Below are positions 58,060 through 64,000 of a stretch of 64,000 bases of DNA, one piece after another. Within the stretch, counting starts at the first letter, position 1. Every line of letters begins with the position of its first letter. The notes under the pieces are model-generated. The model saw nothing but the letters and a program-made list of their open reading frames with translations. It had not been told where the DNA came from and ran no database searches. A program made the position numbers and the translations under genes. The DNA comes from Hyparrhenia diplandra (Eukaryota > Streptophyta > Magnoliopsida > Poales > Poaceae), in NCBI GenBank assembly GCA_015847255.1, contig JADLZK010005566.1, forward strand, positions 1 to 64,000. The letters run 5' to 3'.

Positions 58060-59440
58060 ATTGATGTATTGCTTCTAGGTTTGTCTATGATGATTGTGAT
58101 GATTGTTGCGATCGTTAGAAGAGGCTATACAAGGATGATCCAGAAGGAAAGTTCGACAAGTTTGAGCACTATTTGAGGCAAGTGTAACATGAGTCCCCCT
58201 TGTTTACCCAATAACCATTTAATCACCTTTCATGTGCATGTGTCTAATTTGATGAAACATTAAGGATTTTTACCTAGCACTCTTGTACCCTGTATTCCTT
58301 GTTACCCTTGGGTTAGGCATATGGGTAGTTCTGCTTAGCCTGCAATCACCAAAGTTAATGTTAATCTTGATTAATGATTTATGGAATCAATGATAAAAGG
58401 ATGCTTTTTTAGCAACATGGATATCAGGGGCTAGAGCATTGGGCCTTTATGGGTGCTCTAGTCTGGCCTCCGTAAGGGACTGAATCTTAAAGCGACAACC
58501 CGGGACTTACAGTACAACCATGAGTGCTACATGGCACTGGCTTTGGTCAAGTATGAGGACCTTTTCTAGCTTGTTAGTGGTTCCCGAAAGGCGCAAGAGG
58601 GGTGTGCCTTGGGGTGTATAGTGGCTCCCCTGCTTGGTGTGTACAGTACCGCGACTACATGTGCCTCTCGAGGGGTGGCACCTATACACACTTGCCACGG
58701 AAACTTTAGCGGCCACTAATTTGTTAGACGAACCTTTGAAAGACTTCATAGTGAACCCTGCCGACCTGCCTTGGTAGTGGGTCAAGAGGCCGATCACCTC
58801 GGGCGAAAGGGTAAATCACAGCTCATGGTGAAAGTGTACACCTCTACGCAGAGTTTGATCAAACTGATATATTAGCCATGCTCACGGTCACGAGCGGCCT
58901 GGATCCTTTTTGAGATAGATGGTTCTATGGATGGTTTGGGTTGATAATTAATCTTGATGATAATAATTATACTTCTCACCTTGGGAGCTTAATCATAACC
59001 TAGAAACATAGGTTTAATAAATAAAATATGACCAACTAAAAATGCTTACCGCAGTTCAGCCATGTCTAGCCTTTTGAGCCTTGCATCCCCTCATGTTATA
59101 CTTGTTGAGCATGGTGAGCTGACGCCTGTTGTATCACCGATGAAATTCCTGGATGGGTACCAGATGGTGAACCAATGATGATTTATCCAAAGGAGTTCCA
59201 TGAGTACTAGGCGAGTGCTCCCCGATCAACCGTCCCTGTGGGAGTATGGAGACCAAGAGAAGATATAGAATAGTTTCCGCTATGTTTTGTAATAGTTGTA
59301 AGTCTTGTTGTAACTATGTTCGTTATATAACAAAGCATTGTATTTGATATTCTCCATATTTGTTGCTATATGTGTCATGTGGACATCCTGGGCACAAATA
59401 TAGTTAGCGCTTGGTATTCTTTGGAAAACTAGGTGTGACA
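54659..59440. mobile_element. 4.8-kb LTR-like insertion splitting the CACTA gene
   Basis: The block starts TGTCACACCCC and ends AGGTGTGACA, giving TG...CA ends with inverted TGTCACACC termini. The 5-bp target CAATG is duplicated exactly (54654-54658 and 59441-59445). The host reading frame (ERYHFPAM, then QESISGFIND) rejoins perfectly across it. No second copy of the termini lies inside, so it looks like one very long solo LTR or a non-coding element. The interior is AT- and CT-rich. A zone at about 55180-56260 repeats phrases such as CTCATGCAA, AATAACAGCAGC and TCTCTTAATTCC. No polymerase or gag motifs were found. Confidence 0.8.
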
Positions 59441-59445
59441 CAATG

Positions 59446-59595
59446 CAAGAGAGCATATCAGGATTTATTAACGACGAGGTCTTAAAGCCCGGCGGGGAGT
59501 TCTACAGTGACCCTAATAAAGTTTGGCTTCCAAACCTGGACGACCTGGAATCAGAAGAGGAACCAGAAAAGGAAGAGAAGTTTGACAAGCCTTGA
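59446..59595 (+). pseudogene. Displaced C-terminal exon of the CACTA Ulp1-like protein
   Basis: The frame reads QESISGFINDEVLKPGGEF, then an acidic tail with EEEPEKEEKF and a stop at about 59593. It matches the usual C-terminus of the Ulp1-like proteins of plant CACTA elements. Removing the 4.8-kb insertion and one CAATG copy joins it in frame with the exon at about 54600-54653. Confidence 0.75.
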
Positions 59596-59616
59596 AATAT
59601 ATTTTCAGGCCTTGAA

Positions 59617-59820
59617 ATACAATGCCCGCTTTTGACTATATTTTCAGAACTTGTAAAACCTTACTAAATGTGCCATGGTGTGACGTATTTGTGGCCGTGG
59701 AGACTTGTAAAACCTTTATATTGTATGTTATTTGTGTCGAACTAAATGTGGCATGGTGTGACGTTGAACTAAATGTGGCATGGTGTGACGTTGAAATACA
59801 ATGCCCGCTTTTGACTATAT
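59617..59820. repeat. Nested short direct repeats after the CACTA gene
   Basis: A 26-bp sequence beginning AAATACAATGCCCGCTTTTG occurs at 59617 and again at about 59793. Between the copies, ACTAAATGTGGCATGGTGTG is repeated in tandem (about 59743 and 59768), with a diverged third copy near 59665. Confidence 0.8.
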
Positions 59821-59994
59821 ATATAATATATGTATATTTTATGTTATTTGTGTATGCATCGATCCATTCGAAACTTTCGAATCGGCGTATACATGTCATT
59901 GGCAGCGTAGAATCGAATTCGAAATCCTATTTAATTTAAAAAACAAAATGAATCATGAAATGAAAAGAAACGAAAAAAAAAAAAAAAAAAAGAT

Positions 59995-60154
59995 TGTTAT
60001 TCTCGGTTGGTGATTTGGAACCGGGACTAAAGCTTAGATTTAGTCCCAGTTCTAGTCGTACATCGACTATTATTCCCGACCCGTATTCCCGGTTGCGCAA
60101 CCGGGAATAAAGGCCCTCTACGAACCGGGAATAGAGACCGTTTTTGCAGCAGTG
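59995..60154 (+). mobile_element. 3' terminus of the large CACTA element
   Basis: The sequence ends GTTTTTGCAGCAGTG at 60154, whose complement CACTGCTGCAAAAAC is a typical CACTA terminal repeat. In the preceding 150 bp the word GAACCGGGA(C/A)TA and its complement recur about five times, the usual subterminal repeats. The Transposase_24 and Ulp1 exons lie upstream in the expected order. The 5' terminus of this element was not found in the window, so the copy is truncated or its left end is too diverged to see. Confidence 0.75.
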
Positions 60155-60856
60155 AGCGGAAGCCAAGCGCACAAGTCGGAGCTGGGCAGCTGGCCCTTTT
60201 CCAACAGCAGGTGAATAGTGAATGCTCTCAACTTCATGGCCTGGAGCCCGCTTTCCGTAATGCCGCTTCCTGTAGTCCTGTGCCAGATTTGCCAGTGCGC
60301 ACCGGGGAAAAGCCGAAAGCGAGACGGAGCGACCAACCGGCCACAGATAGGCCCATGATATGACCATGGTGCGCAATGCACCCCTGCTGCCCTGCATATA
60401 CCGTAGCCGCGATCGCGCCACCGCGCCGAGTGCGCGCCGCGAGACGCCACGCGCCCGCCCGGCCCCTGCCGCCGGTGCCCCGTGTGCGCCACCGCGGCGC
60501 TGACGAGGAGCCAGCCAGGACGAGGCGCGCTCCGGCTCCGCAGCCATGCTTCGACGCAAAGCTTCCACGTGGCACGCTGTAATGCGCGCGATTACTGGAG
60601 AACGCTAGCTCTCCTGAGTCCTGACGAACGTGCCGCGCGCACTTTCGCCCAGCGACGTGCAGCGGCATCACGCGCGCACTTCCTTTGTGTGTACATACGG
60701 CCTACGTGGGCATCTAGCCCATAGCGCAGCGTGAGCCAGGCGGCCCAGGCCTCCGTCCACTGTCGCTCACCCTCTTCCCTATATGTAAGTGAACCTTGCT
60801 CTTTCTTCTCTCAACGCATTGAGCCGCTCAGTCGAGTAGAGCAAAGAAGAGCAAGC
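60155..60856. other. SCPL-2 upstream region
   Basis: This DNA separates the CACTA end from the SCPL-2 start codon and must contain the promoter and 5' UTR. A weak TATA-like CCTATATG lies at about 60779. It includes a GC-rich patch (60400-60560) that is open in several frames but is not a recognised gene. Confidence 0.4.
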
Positions 60857-63800
60857 ATGGCCATTAGCAGCTCCTCCGACCAGTACAGCTCTCCACGGCC
60901 CACCGCAACGGCAACGCTCCTACTGGCACTAGTCGCTGGTAGCCTCCTCCTACAGGCGCTGGCGCGAGGGTTCGAGGACGACCTGATTTGCGAGCTGCCG
61001 GGGCTGCCCAACGACGACGTGCCGTTCGACATGTACGGGGGCTACGTCACCGTCGACGAGCAGGCCGGCCGCGCGCTCTACTACTGGTTCCAAGAGGCCG
61101 ACCGGAACGAGGTCGAGGACCCGGACGCCGCGCCGCTCCTCCTCTGGCTCAACGGCGGGCCTGGGTGCTCCTCCATCGGCGGCGGTGCGCTCGAGGAGCT
61201 AGGCGCCTTCCGCGTCCACAAGGATGGCGAGAGGCTGTTGCGAAACGAGTTCGCATGGAACAGAGGTACGAATTGATGGGTCACATACAACTCTCAAACC
61301 AACCGATCGAGATGTACTGTGCAGTCAAGTGAAGCTCAGCTCACATGTGAAAGGCATGCAGCGGCGAACGTGCTGTTCTTGGAGTCGCCAGCCGGCGTGG
61401 GGTTCTCTTACAGCAACACCAGCTCCGATGCAATCGTTGGCGATAACAGAACGGGTTGGTGATGAAGAACATATATGACAAGTATAACCCTTTGTCAGTC
61501 TGATACAGATTTAGGAATCTTTGTTATTTGCAGCCCATGACGCGTACAGGTTCCTGGTGAAATGGTTCGAAAGGTTCCCAAAGTACCAGTACCGCGATTT
61601 CTACATTGCTGGCGAGAGCTATGGAGGTCAGTATGTAGTATATTTGTTCATGTAGTAGAGCCTGTTTGGACAAAGGGAGATTTGCAGTGCATTATTCTTA
61701 AAGAATGTTTCGAATTTCAGGCCACTATGTTCCTCAGCTCTCCCAGCTTGTGTACAGGAACAACATCGGCGGAGAGAACCCTTGCATCAACTTCAAAGGT
61801 TTCATGGTATATATAGATATGCGGTGATTGCTCAAAAATCGAATTCAAACAGTGTGTTTCATATATCAGAATTTGAACCAAATGGACAAACACACCTGCG
61901 CAGCATGTATAAATCAATAGATGCTACCATGAAAAATGTTTAACTAACTATAAATTATGCCTATATATTCTAATAAATTACCCACTTCTAGAGTACTCTT
62001 ATCCTATATAAACAATCAACACTAAAACAAACATAATATTGGCCATCATGCATAGAGATCATGTATAAATGAATACAAGAGAGGAATATATATCATCACG
62101 AAAATTTTCCTTAACGACTCATAACCTATATAGTTATACCAATGTCTAAAAGCTATTTAAAATTATTTTAACATCCCGTACAATAATTTAAAAATATTGT
62201 TTATGATGAAATAATTCTAAACAAAATATTATGACATATCTATTCGTAGTATAATTGTAACCACGTTACTTTTAGTTATAAAAAAAAATAGTACTACACA
62301 AGTAATTGATAAGGCCGGTCTAATGGAGAATTTACTAACACAGTTACTAAGAATGCCATATCAGTTTTCATGTCTGTAACTGCGACAACGGATTTCATCG
62401 GCATCACCAATGTCAGCTGCGAATCAAGGCCTGCCACAAATCGATTTGCGTCGTGGTTCGTTTCCCCAAGTGTGAGCATTACATGGGACCTATGCTTACA
62501 TTAAAAGGTGTGCTTTTTGGCTTCTGTGGTTCACCTGGGCAAGAGAGGAGAGGGATTCTAGTTCAATTTTTGGTTCGCTTTTTCTCTTGCCTCCCTCGGT
62601 ATGGTCGCTGCAGTGTATTTGGTTCGCTCAGCGAAGTTACACGTAGGAGCTCGGTTCGATTTCGAGTAACACTGGAGCTCCTCTAAATGGAACTCTCTCT
62701 ATTTCTCTCTTCATAATTATATTCTTATCTAAAAAAAAAAATCTCTCTATTCATAATTAACATATCAAGTCATCAAATCTGTTGATTTTTTTTTAAAATA
62801 ACCAAATCTACCGATGTGACACAGTATCAAATACAGATGAGACCCGAGACTGGCCTAAGAAAAACTCAATATCTTTTACCAGTGGAGGACGTAATAATTA
62901 ATTATTCTAGGTGGGAAACGGTCTGACCAACGACCGCACTGACATGATCGGCATGTTCGAGTACTGGTGGCACCACGGCCTCATCTCGGATGAGACCCTG
63001 GCAAGCGGGCTCAAAGGTCTGCCCGGGGACATCCTTCATCCACCCCTCGCGGGAGTGCAAGAAGGTCTGGGACGTGGCCACCAAGGAGCAAGGCAACATC
63101 GACCACTACAGCATCTACACGCCGCCGTGCGACAAGGGGACCCCGTACGCTAGCAGCAGACTAAGGAGGAGCCGCCGCGTAAGTTGCCGTTAATCTTCAT
63201 CTCCGGCCATCCGGCCGTTAACTCGACCAGCTCTTTGATTTGACGAATCAATTCAGCCATTGATGCTGCCGGCATACGATCCGTGCACCGCCTTCTACTC
63301 GACCAAGTACCTGAACCTCCCCAAAGTTCAGACGGCCATGCATGCCAACGTCAGCGGTATCATAGACCACCCATGGGCTTTATGCAGGTGTGTGTTGGAT
63401 TTTTCATTCCAGTACACTTCTGAGTTCTCCTTGCTACTTGACCCATGCATCTGCTCATCATTCCGTGCAGCGATCTCTTGCGTTACTACTGGACAGACAC
63501 ACCTGCTTCGATGCTACCCATCTACAAGGAGCTCATTGGAGCTGGCCTCAAGGTCTGGGTCTTCAGGTAATTAATCAATAAACTGCCTGCATATACTAGT
63601 TTTCTTCAAAGATGAGTTTCTTGCCAATTTTTGTCTGCAAAAATCAGAATACATGTTGCTTTTTCATTTGCAGTGGTGACACAGACAGTACAGTGCCACT
63701 GAGTGGGACCAGGCGCTCTCTTGCTGCCCTCGGCCTCCCTGTAAAAACCAGCTGGTACCCCTGGTACATGGTCTCAACCGAGGTCAGAACTGCATGAGGG

Positions 63801-64000
63801 CAGGAGAAAATGCATACCAAGCTACATATCTCTGACAGTCTGAATCCTTAGTTTCTTACCGATCCGTACATTTCCCTTTCCTCTATGGTCAATATAAATG
63901 CTGTGATCAAATATAGGTTGCTGGCTGGAGCATGGAGTATGAAGGCCTGACGTACGTCACTGTCCGCGGCGCCGGGCACGAGGTTCCCCTGCACCGTCCG
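60857..64000 (+). CDS. SCPL-2: serine carboxypeptidase-like protein, 3' end cut by window, exon 5 frameshifted
   Basis: This is a paralogue of SCPL-1 with the same exon borders: 60857-61265, 61362-61454, 61534-61626, 61721-61806, 62911-63178, 63257-63387, 63471-63566, 63674-63782 and 63917 onwards. The signal peptide (LLLALVAGSLLLQALA) is followed by the mature N-terminus. The motifs NGGPGCSS, GESYGG (catalytic Ser), SGDTD (catalytic Asp) and GAGHEVP (catalytic His) are all present. Exon 5 breaks after SGLK: one extra base in AAAGG at 63013-63017 shifts the frame, which resumes as VCPGTS. Intron 4 is 1104 bp against 205 bp in SCPL-1 and contains a MITE. The last 84 bp of exon 9 reach the window edge, and the final exon lies beyond it. 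Secreted or vacuolar peptidase activity is inferred from the family. Confidence 0.92.
62310..62858. mobile_element. MITE-like element in SCPL-2 intron 4
   Basis: TAAGGCCGGTCTAATGGAG at the left and AGACTGGCCTAA at the right are imperfect inverted termini about 550 bp apart. The left end continues with AATTTACTAACACAGTTAC, the style of a widespread grass MITE family. SCPL-1 lacks it in the equivalent intron. No coding capacity is seen, and the target duplication is unclear. Confidence 0.55.

Overview
The window looks like nuclear DNA of a grass, most probably Oryza (rice) or a close relative. The reasons are GT-AG intron-rich genes of grass-type families, sharp patches of GC-rich, gene-like sequence in AT-rich surroundings, and dense nested plant mobile elements (Helitrons with CTAG ends, CACTA elements, hAT, LTR elements with plant tRNA primer sites, L1-type LINE tails). 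There are no bacterial operons, CRISPR arrays or phage genes.

Only three host genes are well supported. Two are tandem paralogues of a plant serine carboxypeptidase (S10 family, class II-like), both on the plus strand. SCPL-1 (21208-26159) is complete in extent with 10 exons. SCPL-2 (60857 to the window end) shows nine exons, the ninth cut by the edge. The third is a four-exon patatin-like phospholipase on the minus strand (34814-33303). All three keep their catalytic motifs and splice sites, yet all three contain small frame-breaking indels. Both carboxypeptidases are broken at the same codon position in exon 5, by different lengths. Either the genes are decaying or the sequence carries residual indel errors.

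Layout. 1-5100: unrecognised AT-rich DNA and a minus-strand LINE-like element. 5100-10900: no recognised gene, with short repeats, a possible hAT end and a minisatellite. 10921-12742: Helitron. 12745-14110: diverged repeat copies. 14110-16766: 5' part of a minus-strand LTR retroelement (Asp-tRNA primer site). 16767-19261: truncated non-autonomous LTR element. 19503-20881: second Helitron, ending 326 bp before the SCPL-1 start codon. 21208-26159: SCPL-1, with a LINE-like insertion in intron 6. 27.3-30.9 kb: a MITE, a TIR element carrying GC-rich DNA and a small CACTA element. 33.3-34.8 kb: the patatin-like gene. 36.9-39.2 kb: a CACTA element nested inside another CACTA-like element. 39.9-43.9 kb: a solo LTR and a complete non-autonomous LTR element of one family. 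44.6-45.3 kb: an intact non-autonomous hAT element. 45.8-47.3 kb: a large two-level tandem array with a CCCTAATCTC core. 47.3-50.9 kb: low-complexity DNA without a clear gene. 50.9-60.15 kb: the 3' part of a decayed CACTA element encoding a Transposase_24/DUF8039-like protein and an Ulp1-type cysteine protease, split by a 4.8-kb LTR-like insertion. 60.86 kb to end: SCPL-2.

The two carboxypeptidases share exon boundaries and differ mainly by mobile-element insertions in their introns. The locus therefore reads as an old tandem duplication whose roughly 35-kb spacer was filled by successive transposition. No pathway links the carboxypeptidases to the phospholipase. All family names are by recognition of motifs; no database search was run.
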